Positions 34,043 to 42,047 of a DNA stretch of 64,000 bases are shown here, piece by piece. Each line of letters opens with the position of its first letter. Position 1 is the first letter of the stretch. Source of the DNA: Schlegelella_A sp035995885 (GTDB lineage Bacteria > Pseudomonadota > Gammaproteobacteria > Burkholderiales > Burkholderiaceae_C); assembly GCA_035995885.1 (NCBI GenBank), contig DASYKC010000156.1, positions 33,169 through 97,168 of the forward strand, written 5' to 3'. The notes beneath the pieces were generated by a model that saw only the letters and a program-made list of their open reading frames with translations, was not told the origin of the DNA and did no database searches. The position numbers and the translations under genes are program-made.

Positions 34043-34818
34043 CGACGGCGCGCGGGCGGTCGCTGCGCCGCTTCGCGGAGCTCGTGATCGTCTCGTTGGT
34101 CGCGCTCCAGCTGTTCTTCATCGCGCGGATCGCGCTGATGGCGATCGTCGATCCGCAGTCGACGACGTTCCAGCGTTCGGAGGCCTGGCGCCTCGCCCTC
34201 GAGCCGCACGGCCACGGCTGGCGCCAGCAATGGACCGACTACCCGACGCTCTCGGCCAACCTGAAGCGCGCCGTCATCGCCGCCGAGGACAGCGGCTTCA
34301 CCGAGCACAGCGGCGTCGAGTGGGACGCGCTCGAGAAGGCGTGGGACAAGAACGAGCGCGCCGACCAGGTCGCCGAGCAGGCGGCGCAGCGCGCGCCACG
34401 GCGCGACGCCAGAACGCCGGCGAAGGCGATTCGGCCGGCGCCGGCGCCCAAGATCGTCGGCGGCTCGACGATCACGCAGCAGTTGGCGAAGAACCTGTTC
34501 CTGAGCGGGGAGCGCAACTTCCTGCGCAAGGCGCAGGAGCTCGTCCTCTCGTACGAGCTCGAGGCGATCCTCGGCAAGCGGCGCATCCTCGAGATCTACC
34601 TCAACGAGGTCGAATGGGGCGAAGGCGTGTTCGGCGCCGGTGCGGCGGCGCGACGCTACTTCGGCCTGGGCGCGGGCGAGCTCGGCGGCCAGCAGGCGGC
34701 GCAGCTCGCGGTGATGCTGCCGGCGCCCAAGCGATTCGAAAAGCGCCCCGGCTCGGCCTATGTCGTCGGCCGCGCTGCGACCATCGTCGCCCGCATGGGC
34801 CGGGTCGACGTTCCCTAG
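34039..34818 (+). CDS. mtgA: monofunctional biosynthetic peptidoglycan transglycosylase
   Basis: MtgA polymerises lipid II glycan strands. The 259-residue protein has one N-terminal membrane helix and the GT51 motifs AVIAAEDSGFTEHSGVEWDAL (catalytic Glu), GGSTITQQLAKNLFLSGERNFLRKAQEL, and ILEIYLNEVEWGEGVFGAGAAARRYF. Between motifs 1 and 2 there is a ~45-residue charged, Ala/Arg/Pro-rich segment that is longer than usual. It overlaps aroE by ATGA. Confidence 0.95.
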   Translation: MTTARGRSLRRFAELVIVSLVALQLFFIARIALMAIVDPQSTTFQRSEAWRLALEPHGHGWRQQWTDYPTLSANLKRAVIAAEDSGFTEHSGVEWDALEKAWDKNERADQVAEQAAQRAPRRDARTPAKAIRPAPAPKIVGGSTITQQLAKNLFLSGERNFLRKAQELVLSYELEAILGKRRILEIYLNEVEWGEGVFGAGAAARRYFGLGAGELGGQQAAQLAVMLPAPKRFEKRPGSAYVVGRAATIVARMGRVDVP

Positions 34819-34879
34819 CGCGACCCCGCGACCGCGACACCTCGGCACGGCGGCGCAGGCCGGCTGCCTAGAATGGCCG

Positions 34880-35473
34880 ATGGCCGGCACCCACAGCGCC
34901 GCGATCGCCGTGGCGGCGGCGCGGCTGATCGTCGAGGAAGGAATGGAGTACGGCCCGGCCAAGCGGCGTGCCGCGCGCGACCTCGGCCTCAACGCCCGCA
35001 ACGGCGAGCTGCCGGGCAACGACGAGATCGAAGACGAGGTGCGCGCCTACCTCGATCTCTTCCACGCCGACACCCAGCCGGCCGAGCTCGCCGAGCTGCG
35101 CCGCATCGCCGCGCTCTGGATGGAAAAGCTCGCCGCCTTTCGCCCGCATCTCACCGGCGCGGTCTGGCGCGGCACGGCAACCCGCCTGAGCAGCGTCTTC
35201 ATCGATCTCTTCTGCGACGACTCGAAGTCGGCCGAGATCGCGCTCATCGACATGCGCGTCGACTACGACGTCAGCAGCATCGACGGGCCGCGCGGGCGCG
35301 TCCTCGACGTCCTCAACCTGCACGTGGCGAGCGCGGCGATCGCCGGCGGCGTCCATGTCGCCCTGACGGTGCGCGACTACGACGACCTGCGCGGCGCCCT
35401 CCATCGCGACGCGCGCGGGAGGAGCGACCGCGGCGACTTGGCGGCGCTGCGCGCGCGCGAGGCCGGCGCATGA
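34880..35473 (+). CDS. conserved hypothetical protein of the mtgA neighbourhood
   Basis: I do not recognise a functional family. The 197-residue protein starts MAGTHSAAIAVAAARLIVEEGMEYGPAKRRAARDLG and resembles betaproteobacterial nucleotidyltransferase-like or UDP-N-acetylmuramate-ligase-annotated proteins of unknown role; it has no signal or membrane segment. A TAGAAT hexamer ends only five bases before the ATG. It overlaps the following thioredoxin-like gene by ATGA. Confidence 0.8.
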   Translation: MAGTHSAAIAVAAARLIVEEGMEYGPAKRRAARDLGLNARNGELPGNDEIEDEVRAYLDLFHADTQPAELAELRRIAALWMEKLAAFRPHLTGAVWRGTATRLSSVFIDLFCDDSKSAEIALIDMRVDYDVSSIDGPRGRVLDVLNLHVASAAIAGGVHVALTVRDYDDLRGALHRDARGRSDRGDLAALRAREAGA

Positions 35474-36003
35474 ACCGGCGCGGCGCCATCCTGGCCGGCG
35501 CCGGGCTCGCCGCCGTGGCGGTCGGCGCCGGCACGGCGCTGCGACGCCGACGCGCCGACAGCGACGACGCCGACGCGCCCGAGGTGACGATCGACGTCTG
35601 GTCGCTGGCGTTCCAGAGCGTCGACGGCGCGCCGATGCCGATGAGCGCCTTGCGCGGCCGACCCCTGCTGCTCAATTTCTGGGCGACCTGGTGCGGGCCG
35701 TGCGTCATCGAGATGCCGTTGCTCGATCGCTTCGCGCGCGAGCAGGGCCCGCGCGGTTGGCGAGTGCTTGCGCTCGCTATCGACCAGCCGGATCCCGTGC
35801 GCCGGTTCATCGCCGAGCGGACGCTGCGCCTGCCGGTGGCGATCGCCGGCGCTGTCGGCCTCGACCTGTCGCGCCAGCTCGGCAACGTCCACGGCGGGTT
35901 GCCGTTCACCGCCGCCTTCGACTCCGCCGGCGCTGCCGTGCAGCGTCGCCTGGGCGCCGTCAACGCCGAGCTTCTGGCCGCCTGGAGCGCCGGCACGCGC
36001 TAG
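35470..36003 (+). CDS. TlpA-like thioredoxin-fold protein
   Basis: The 177-residue protein has a signal-anchor (GAILAGAGLAAVAVGAGTAL), then a thioredoxin fold with the redox-active WATWCGPC (Cys75, Cys78) and the cis-Pro region GGLPFTAAFDS. TlpA/ResA relatives reduce periplasmic apocytochromes or disulfides. In many Burkholderiales tlpA precedes accB, often with aroQ between; aroQ is missing here. Confidence 0.92.
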   Translation: MNRRGAILAGAGLAAVAVGAGTALRRRRADSDDADAPEVTIDVWSLAFQSVDGAPMPMSALRGRPLLLNFWATWCGPCVIEMPLLDRFAREQGPRGWRVLALAIDQPDPVRRFIAERTLRLPVAIAGAVGLDLSRQLGNVHGGLPFTAAFDSAGAAVQRRLGAVNAELLAAWSAGTR

Positions 36004-36117
36004 GGGCAAGCCCGTGATCTGCCGGCAAATGGCGGCAAAGCACCACAATCCGCCTAGAATGCGCAGCTTTTGCGGCGGGAGCGACTGAGCCTCCGACGCC
36101 GCGATGCGGACTCAGCG

Positions 36118-36573
36118 ATGGACCTGCGAAAACTGAAAACCCTGATCGATCTCGTTTCGGAATCGAACATCTCCGAGCTCGAGATCGCCGAAGCGGACGG
36201 CAAGGTGCGGATTGTCAAGGCCTCGGCCCAGGCCGCTCCCGCGGCGGTGCCGACCGGAGCGCAGCCCGCGCCGGCGACGATCGCGACGGCGGCCGAGCGC
36301 GCCGCCGCCCACGAGCCGGCGCCGCCCGCCGCCGTCACCGGCAACGTCGTCAAGTCGCCGATGGTCGGAACGTTCTATCGCTCGGCGAGCCCCGGGTCGG
36401 ACGCGTTCATCGAGATCGGCAGCACGGTCAAGGTGGGCGACCCGATCTGCATCATCGAGGCGATGAAGATCATGAACGAGATCGAGGCCGACGCCGCCGG
36501 CACGATCAAGGAAATCCTGTGCGAGAACGGCCAGGCGGTGGAGTTCGGCCAAGCCCTCTTCGTCATCGAATGA
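36118..36573 (+). CDS. accB: biotin carboxyl carrier protein of acetyl-CoA carboxylase
   Basis: AccB carries the biotin that shuttles carboxylate in malonyl-CoA synthesis. The 151-residue protein has the helical N-terminal MDLRKLKTLIDLVSESNISELEI, an Ala/Pro linker (residues 37-72) and the biotinyl domain with EAMKIMNEIEA, biotin attached to Lys117, and the thumb SPMVGTFYRSASPGSDAF. ATG 36118 was chosen because it begins the conserved N-terminus. A TAGAAT hexamer lies about 60 bases upstream. It is 56 bases before accC. Confidence 0.97.
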   Translation: MDLRKLKTLIDLVSESNISELEIAEADGKVRIVKASAQAAPAAVPTGAQPAPATIATAAERAAAHEPAPPAAVTGNVVKSPMVGTFYRSASPGSDAFIEIGSTVKVGDPICIIEAMKIMNEIEADAAGTIKEILCENGQAVEFGQALFVIE

Positions 36574-36629
36574 GGCTCGCTTTCGCCGCGGCCCATGCGC
36601 CGCGCCGCCTCGCACCGGGCGGCTGACAC

Positions 36630-37979
36630 ATGTTCAAGAAGATCCTGATCGCCAATCGGGGCGAGATCGCCCTGCGCATCCAGCGCGCCTGCCGCGAGCT
36701 CGGCGTCAAGTCGGTCGTCGTCTACTCGGAGGCCGACCGCGACGCGAAGTACGTGAAGCTCGCCGACGAGGCCGTCTGCATCGGCCCGGCGCCCTCGGCG
36801 CAGAGCTACCTCAACATGCCGGCGATCATCGCCACCGCCGAGGTCACCGACGCCGAGGCGATTCACCCCGGCTACGGCTTCCTCTCCGAGAACGCCGACT
36901 TCGCCGAGCGCGTCGAGCGCAGCGGCTTCACCTTCATCGGCCCGACGCCGGAAGCGATCCGGATCATGGGCGACAAGGTGTCGGCCAAGCAGGCGATGAT
37001 CAAGTCGGGCGTGCCGTGCGTGCCCGGATCCGAAGGTGCGCTGCCCGACGATCCCAAGGAGGCGATCAAGGCCGCGCGCGCCCTCGGCTACCCGGTGATC
37101 ATCAAGGCGGCCGGCGGCGGCGGCGGGCGCGGCATGCGCGTCGTCCACACCGAGGCGGCGCTGGTCTCGGCGGTGCAGATGACACGCGCCGAAGCGGGCG
37201 CGGCGTTCGGCAATCCGGCCGTCTACATGGAGAAGTTTCTCCAGAACCCGCGCCACATCGAGATCCAGATCCTCGCCGACACCCACAAGAACGCGGTCTG
37301 GCTCGGCGAGCGCGACTGCTCGATGCAGCGCCGCCACCAGAAGATCATCGAGGAAGCGCCGGCGCCGGGGATCGCCCGCCGCGTCGTCGAGAAGATCGGC
37401 GAGCGCTGCATCGCCGCCTGCAAGAAGATCGGCTACCGCGGCGCCGGCACCTTCGAGTTCCTCTACGAGAACGGCGAGTTCTTCTTCATCGAGATGAACA
37501 CGCGCGTCCAGGTCGAGCACCCGGTGACCGAGTGGGTCACCGGCATCGACATCGTGCAGATGCAGATCCGCATCGCCGCCGGCGAGAAGCTGCCGTTCGT
37601 TCAGCGCGCGATCGCCTGCCGCGGCCACGCGATCGAGTGCCGGATCAACGCCGAGGATCCCTACAAGTTCACGCCCTCGCCGGGCAAGGTGACGATGTGG
37701 CATCCGCCCGGCGGCCCGGGCGTGCGCGTCGACTCGCACGCGTACACCAACTACGTCGTGCCGCCGAACTACGACTCGATGATCGGCAAGATCATCGTCC
37801 ACGGCGACACCCGCGAGCAGGCGCTGGCGCGGATGCGGACGGCGCTGTCGGAGACCGTCGTCGAAGGCATCCAGACCAACATCCCGCTCCATCGCGAGCT
37901 GATGGTCGACGCCAAGTTCGTCGAAGGCGGGACGAGCATCCACTACCTCGAAGGCTGGCTCGATCAACACAAGCGCTAA
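36630..37979 (+). CDS. accC: biotin carboxylase of acetyl-CoA carboxylase
   Basis: AccC carboxylates biotin on AccB using ATP and bicarbonate. The 449-residue ATP-grasp enzyme shows FKKILIANRGEIALRIQRAC, HPGYGFLSENADFA, the glycine-rich KAAGGGGGRGMRVV loop, the metal-binding EFLYENGEFFFIEMNTRVQVEHPVTE and the C-terminal IECRINAEDPYKFTPSPG. Length is normal. It forms an operon with accB and prmA. Confidence 0.98.
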   Translation: MFKKILIANRGEIALRIQRACRELGVKSVVVYSEADRDAKYVKLADEAVCIGPAPSAQSYLNMPAIIATAEVTDAEAIHPGYGFLSENADFAERVERSGFTFIGPTPEAIRIMGDKVSAKQAMIKSGVPCVPGSEGALPDDPKEAIKAARALGYPVIIKAAGGGGGRGMRVVHTEAALVSAVQMTRAEAGAAFGNPAVYMEKFLQNPRHIEIQILADTHKNAVWLGERDCSMQRRHQKIIEEAPAPGIARRVVEKIGERCIAACKKIGYRGAGTFEFLYENGEFFFIEMNTRVQVEHPVTEWVTGIDIVQMQIRIAAGEKLPFVQRAIACRGHAIECRINAEDPYKFTPSPGKVTMWHPPGGPGVRVDSHAYTNYVVPPNYDSMIGKIIVHGDTREQALARMRTALSETVVEGIQTNIPLHRELMVDAKFVEGGTSIHYLEGWLDQHKR

Positions 37980-37992
37980 CGCCGGCAGCGCG

Positions 37993-38907
37993 ATGCACGC
38001 CCTCACGCTCCTGGTTCCGGCGCCGTCGGTCGATGCCGTCTGCGACCGCCTCTCTGACGAGCTCGACGCGCTCTCGACCTCGATCGAGGACGCCGACGCC
38101 GGCACCGACGCCGAGCAGCCGGTCTTCGACGAGCCCGGCGTCGACCGGGCTTCGGCCTGGCAGCGCGCCCGCGTCAGCGCCCTCTTCGCCGACGAGGGTG
38201 CAGCGACCGCCGCCGCCGCGGCGCTGGCTGCGCAGGGCGATGGCCTGGCGCTGCGCGTCGAGTCGATCGCCGAAGTCCGCGAGCAGGACTGGGTCCGGCT
38301 GACGCAGGCGCAGTTCGGACCGTGCGAGATCACGCCCGAGCTCTGGATTGTGCCGACCTGGTCCGATGTTCCGCCGCACGCGCGCCACGTGATCCGGCTC
38401 GATCCGGGCCGCGCCTTCGGTACCGGCACGCACCCGACGACACGCATGTGCCTGCGCTGGATCGCCGCGCACGGCCGCGTCGATGGCGAGGCCTGGCGGC
38501 GCGCGCTCGACTACGGCTGCGGCTCGGGCGTGCTCGCGATCGCGGCGCGACGCTTCGGCGCGAGCCATGTCGATGCGGTCGACATCGACCCAGCGGCGAT
38601 CGAGGCCACGCGCGCGAACGCCCTGGCCAACGGCGTCGCCGTCGACGCCGGCGCGCCCGACGCTGTCGCCGGGCCGTATCAGCTCGTCGTCGCCAACATC
38701 CTCGCCGCGCCGCTCAAGCTGCTGGCGCCGCTGCTCGACGCGCTGCTCGACGCCGGCGCCACGCTCGTCCTCTCGGGCGTCCTCGCGCGTCAGGCCGACG
38801 AGCTTCGCGCCGCCTATGCGCCGTGGCTCGATCTCGTCGTCGCCGCCGCCGACGATGGCTGGATCCTGCTCGTCGGCGAGCGGCCGAGCGGCGATCGCAT
38901 GGCATGA
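37993..38907 (+). CDS. prmA: ribosomal protein L11 methyltransferase
   Basis: PrmA trimethylates ribosomal protein L11. The 304-residue product has a substrate domain (residues 1-110) and a SAM-binding domain with LDPGRAFGTGTHPTTRMCL, LDYGCGSGVLAIAARRFGASHVDAVDIDP and the NIL(A/S)-type VVANILAAPLKLLAP motif. It follows accC by 13 bases, the standard accBC-prmA linkage. Confidence 0.96.
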   Translation: MHALTLLVPAPSVDAVCDRLSDELDALSTSIEDADAGTDAEQPVFDEPGVDRASAWQRARVSALFADEGAATAAAAALAAQGDGLALRVESIAEVREQDWVRLTQAQFGPCEITPELWIVPTWSDVPPHARHVIRLDPGRAFGTGTHPTTRMCLRWIAAHGRVDGEAWRRALDYGCGSGVLAIAARRFGASHVDAVDIDPAAIEATRANALANGVAVDAGAPDAVAGPYQLVVANILAAPLKLLAPLLDALLDAGATLVLSGVLARQADELRAAYAPWLDLVVAAADDGWILLVGERPSGDRMA

Positions 38908-38914
38908 TTTGGCG

Positions 38915-39943
38915 ATGAGTCTGGCGACGCGCTGCACCTCTTGCGGGACTGCGTTTCGAGTCGTCCAGGATCAGCTCAAGATTTCCGAAGGCTGGGTCCG
39001 TTGCGGCCGCTGCGACGCCGTCTTCAGCGCGCTCGAAGGGCTGTTCGATCTCGGCCGCGACGCGCCGCCCGACTGGGAAGAACCGACCGAGCCGCTGATG
39101 GCGAGCTTCGCGCCGCCCATGCCCGAGTGGGAGACGCTGCCGCCGCCCGCCGCCGAAGGCGACGAGGCCGACGACGCGCGCTCGGCCGACGACGGACCGA
39201 CTTCCAACCTCGGCGAGCTGCTCGCCGATCCGATCGACGCCCACCTGTTCGGACCACGCAAGCGCGCCGAGAGCGCGCCCAAGCCGGCCGGCCAGATCGG
39301 CGCGCGCGACCGCGTCGAGTTCTCCGACGCGCGCTTCGATTCCGACCTGTTCCTCGAGAACACTTCGGTCCCCGACACCGAGCTGATCGCGCCGAGCACC
39401 GACGCCGCCGCCTTGCCGCTCGAAAGCGCGGCACGGCCGGAATTCGTCCGCCGCGCCGACCGGCGCGCGCGCTGGCACAGCACGCCGGTGCGCGCGGTGC
39501 TCGCCGCCGCCTGCGCCGGCGCCGCGGTCGTGCTCGCGCTGCAGGCCGCGCACCACGGTCGCGACGTGATCGCGGCGCGCTGGCCGGGCCTGCGCCCGAC
39601 GCTCGCGGCCTGGTGCCGGATCGCGCAGTGCCGGATCGAGGCGCCGCGCCGCATCGAAGACGTCCAGGTCGAAAGCACCGCGCTCACCCGAGCCGCAGGC
39701 CAGGACGCCTTCGTCCTCTCGGTCACCTTGCGCAGCCGGAGCGACCTGACGCTGACGCTGCCGTCGATCGACCTCACCCTGACCGACGCCAACGGCCGGC
39801 TCGTCGCCCGGCGCGCGCTCGCGCCGCGCGACTTCCGCGCCGCCGAGATCATCGCGCCGCACGCCGAGGCCGGCCTGCAGGCGCTGCTCAGCGCCGAAGC
39901 GCCCTCGGTCGTCGGCTACACCGTCGAGATCTTCTATCCCTGA
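38915..39943 (+). CDS. zinc-ribbon (MJ0042-type) DUF3426 membrane protein
   Basis: The 342-residue protein begins with a four-cysteine zinc ribbon (CTSCGTAFRV, then CGRCDAVF), continues as a ~170-residue acidic, Pro-rich disordered region, has one membrane helix (AVLAAACAGAAVVLALQAA, near residue 200) and ends in a DUF3426 beta domain (CRIAQCRIEAPRRIEDVQVESTALT and RDFRAAEIIAPHAEAGLQALL). The function is unknown; it is routinely found after prmA. The prmA stop is 7 bases upstream. Confidence 0.9.
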   Translation: MSLATRCTSCGTAFRVVQDQLKISEGWVRCGRCDAVFSALEGLFDLGRDAPPDWEEPTEPLMASFAPPMPEWETLPPPAAEGDEADDARSADDGPTSNLGELLADPIDAHLFGPRKRAESAPKPAGQIGARDRVEFSDARFDSDLFLENTSVPDTELIAPSTDAAALPLESAARPEFVRRADRRARWHSTPVRAVLAAACAGAAVVLALQAAHHGRDVIAARWPGLRPTLAAWCRIAQCRIEAPRRIEDVQVESTALTRAAGQDAFVLSVTLRSRSDLTLTLPSIDLTLTDANGRLVARRALAPRDFRAAEIIAPHAEAGLQALLSAEAPSVVGYTVEIFYP

Positions 39944-39982
39944 ACCCGAGCGCGGCGATGCCGCGCCTTGCCTGGAGAACCC

Positions 39983-40888
39983 ATGTCTGCCCTCGTCTGT
40001 GGATCGCTCGCCTTCGACAGCATCGCCACCTTCGGTGGGCGCTTCGCCGACCAGATCATGCCGAATCAGCTGCACGTGCTGAACGTGTCGTTCCTGGTGC
40101 CGACGCTGCGCCGCGAGTTCGGCGGCTGCGCCGGCAACATCGCCTACAACCTCGCCGCGCTCGGCGGCGAGCCGGTCGTCGTCGCCGCGGTCGGCGCCGA
40201 TGGCGACGAGTACCTGGCGCGATTGCGCTCGTGGGGAGGGACGACCGATCACGTCCGCAAAGTCGCCGAGGCCTTCACCGCGCAGGCCTTCATCATCACC
40301 GACCTCGACAACAACCAGATCACCGCGTTTCATCCGGGCGCGATGCAGTGGGCGCACGAGACCGCGGTGCCGGCGCGCGCCGACGTGCGCATCGCGATCA
40401 TCGCGCCCGACGGCCGCAGCGCGATGCTCGAGCACGCCGAGCAGCTCGCCGACGCGAAGATCCCGTTCATCTTCGATCCCGGCCAGGGGCTGCCGATGTT
40501 CGACGGCACGGAGTTGCGCGCCTTCGTCGATCGCGCCCGCTGGCTCGCCGTCAACGACTACGAGGCGCAGATGCTCGCCGAGCGCACCGGCCGCTCGATC
40601 GAGGCGATGTCGCGATCGCAGCTGCACGGCATCGTCGTCACCCTCGGCGCACAGGGCTGCGAGATCTGGCAACAGGGCGAGCGGACGGCGATCCCGGGAG
40701 TCGCCGCGACCGAGGTCGTCGATCCGACCGGCTGCGGCGACGCCTTTCGCAGCGCCATGCTGTTCGGCCTCGAGCGGGGCTGGTCGCTGGCCGACTGCGC
40801 TCGCCTCGGCAACCGTCTCGGCGCGCTCAAGATCGCCAGCCGCGGCGGCCAGAATCATGTGCTGGATCGCACGTTTGCGGCGACCTGA
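39983..40888 (+). CDS. PfkB family carbohydrate/nucleoside kinase
   Basis: The 301-residue ribokinase-fold enzyme has the N-terminal GGCAGNIAYNLAALGGEPVVVAAVG, EAFTAQAFIITDLDNNQI, and the catalytic PfkB box DPTGCGDAFRSAMLFGL (catalytic Asp, anion hole Gly-Ala). Relatives in this position are often annotated adenosine or ribo-kinases; the substrate cannot be fixed from sequence. ATG 39983 was preferred to an upstream TTG because GGAGAAC forms a ribosome-binding site before it. Confidence 0.9.
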   Translation: MSALVCGSLAFDSIATFGGRFADQIMPNQLHVLNVSFLVPTLRREFGGCAGNIAYNLAALGGEPVVVAAVGADGDEYLARLRSWGGTTDHVRKVAEAFTAQAFIITDLDNNQITAFHPGAMQWAHETAVPARADVRIAIIAPDGRSAMLEHAEQLADAKIPFIFDPGQGLPMFDGTELRAFVDRARWLAVNDYEAQMLAERTGRSIEAMSRSQLHGIVVTLGAQGCEIWQQGERTAIPGVAATEVVDPTGCGDAFRSAMLFGLERGWSLADCARLGNRLGALKIASRGGQNHVLDRTFAAT

Positions 40889-40935
40889 GCGGCGCGCCGC
40901 TCAAGTTCAACGGGACCGCACCGAAGTCCGTTCTC

Positions 40936-41313
40936 ATGGACATTCGTCAGGCCGGCGTGCTCGCGGTAGCGATACCGATCGCGTTCGCCGTCGCTTCGGT
41001 CGTCACCTGGGCGGCTTGCCGCTGGTGGTACGGCAGGAAGCTGGCCGCTGCCGCCTATCGTCTCGCCAAGAGCGAGAAGGGACGATTGTTCTCGCAGCAG
41101 CAGACGGCCCAGGCGCGCCAGCAGATCGGCTTGATGAAGGCCGAGCTCGAGTCGCACCAGCAGAGCGCGGCCGAGGCCCAGTCGGCCCGACGCCGGACCG
41201 CCCAGCTCGAAGAAGCGCTCGCGGTCGCTGATCGGCCGCCGGCCGTCGACGTCGGCATGATGCCGCTCGTCTCGGCGCACGGCTTCGCCGACACCCAGAT
41301 CCTTCCGGAATAA
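40936..41313 (+). CDS. hypothetical membrane-anchored coiled-coil protein
   Basis: The 125-residue protein has one N-terminal membrane helix (GVLAVAIPIAFAVASVVTWAACRWWYG) and a predicted coiled coil (residues 45-95, rich in Gln, Ala, Glu and Arg). I do not recognise a family. A 16-bp palindrome (40887-40902) lies between it and the kinase gene. It ends at the shared terminator region before the H1-like gene on the other strand. Confidence 0.7.
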   Translation: MDIRQAGVLAVAIPIAFAVASVVTWAACRWWYGRKLAAAAYRLAKSEKGRLFSQQQTAQARQQIGLMKAELESHQQSAAEAQSARRRTAQLEEALAVADRPPAVDVGMMPLVSAHGFADTQILPE

Positions 41314-41337
41314 AAAAGCCCGGCCGGGGCCGGGCTT
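41311..41337 (-). terminator. intrinsic terminator of the H1-like gene
   Basis: On the minus strand the stem AAGCCCGGCC/GGCCGGGCTT (41337-41328 with 41325-41316, 2-base loop) runs into a run of seven T residues (41317-41311). It lies 22 bases past the H1-like stop and overlaps the stop codon of the plus-strand gene, so it may also end that transcript weakly. Confidence 0.88.
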
Positions 41338-41359
41338 GATGACAGACGCAAGGCGTCGG

Positions 41360-41842
41360 TCAGGGCTTGCTGCCGGTCGGGAACGGCCACGCAGCCTGAG
41401 GGCTGAGCGCAGTCTTCGCCGGTGTCGCGGGCATCGCGCTGGGCGCGGCGCTCGACGACGACGACGCTGCTTTCTTCGCAGGCGCCGCCTTCTTGGCCGA
41501 CGCCTTCTTGGCAGGCGCTTTCTTGACCGCCTTCTTGGCCGACTTCTTGGCGGCCTTCTTGGCAGGCGCTTTCTTGGCCGCCTTCTTGGCAGACTTCTTG
41601 GCGGACTTCTTGGCGCCCGACTTTTTCGCGGACTTCTTCGCCGACTTCTTGGCGGACTTTTTCGCCGACTTCTTCGCGCCAGTCTTCTTGGCGGCCTTCT
41701 TGGCAGTCTTCTTCGCGCCGGTCTTCTTGGCGCTGGACTTCTTCGCCGTCGACTTCTTGGCCGTCGACTTCTTGGCCGACGACTTCTTCGCCGTTGACTT
41801 CTTGGCCGATGATTTCTTAGCGGCCTTTTTCGCAGTTGCCAT
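41360..41842 (-). CDS. histone H1-like lysine/alanine-rich DNA-binding protein
   Basis: The ~160-residue protein is built almost wholly of AKK, SAKK and TAKK repeats, with two short AP-KKAAKK units and an uncharged Ser/Ala/Pro tail (SSSSSAAPSAMPATPAKTALSPQAAWPFPTGSKP region). This composition is that of the bacterial H1/HctB and AlgP-like proteins, which bind DNA non-specifically. ATG 41842 has the ribosome-binding site AAGGAG; a GTG one codon upstream is also possible. Repeat number is prone to change by slippage. Confidence 0.88.
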   Translation of the reverse strand: MATAKKAAKKSSAKKSTAKKSSAKKSTAKKSTAKKSSAKKTGAKKTAKKAAKKTGAKKSAKKSAKKSAKKSAKKSGAKKSAKKSAKKAAKKAPAKKAAKKSAKKAVKKAPAKKASAKKAAPAKKAASSSSSAAPSAMPATPAKTALSPQAAWPFPTGSKP

Positions 41843-41845
41843 CAC

Positions 41846-42047
41846 GTTTCTCCTTGATCAAGTTGACATGGAACCACCGGCTTTCGACGCGTCGTCGGCC
41901 GGTGGCTATTCATCGCCTCGGACTGCCCAGGAGGGGCGCCCCAGGTCGATGAATCGGGGGGCAGGCTGGCAGCGCTCGTTGTCGCCGCTCTGTGGAACCT
42001 GCGAATCTTGATCTCTCACACGCCGACGCAAAAGCTCGCGACGGCAT
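41846..42047 (-). promoter_or_regulatory. structured leader upstream of the H1-like gene
   Basis: This spacer between nrdB and the H1-like gene holds no ORF. Two nested structures are seen: CCACCGG/CCGGTGG (41874-41880 and 41899-41905) enclosing the palindrome CGACGCGTCG (41885-41894), and ATTCATCG/CGATGAAT (41908-41915 and 41947-41954) enclosing GGGGCGCCCC. No convincing -35/-10 pair was found on the minus strand. Confidence 0.5.

Noticed and set aside
40887..40902. A 16-bp palindrome at the PfkB kinase stop codon as a terminator
   Set aside because: There is no T run after the stem; it is short and GC-only, as expected by chance in such DNA.
41460..41842. Regular short repeats that could be mistaken for a CRISPR array
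   Set aside because: They are lysine codon repeats in the H1-like gene, with no unique spacers and no cas genes.
41863..41868. A perfect TTGACA on the plus strand
   Set aside because: It faces away from the H1-like gene towards nrdB antisense, and no -10 hexamer or gene follows at a sensible distance.
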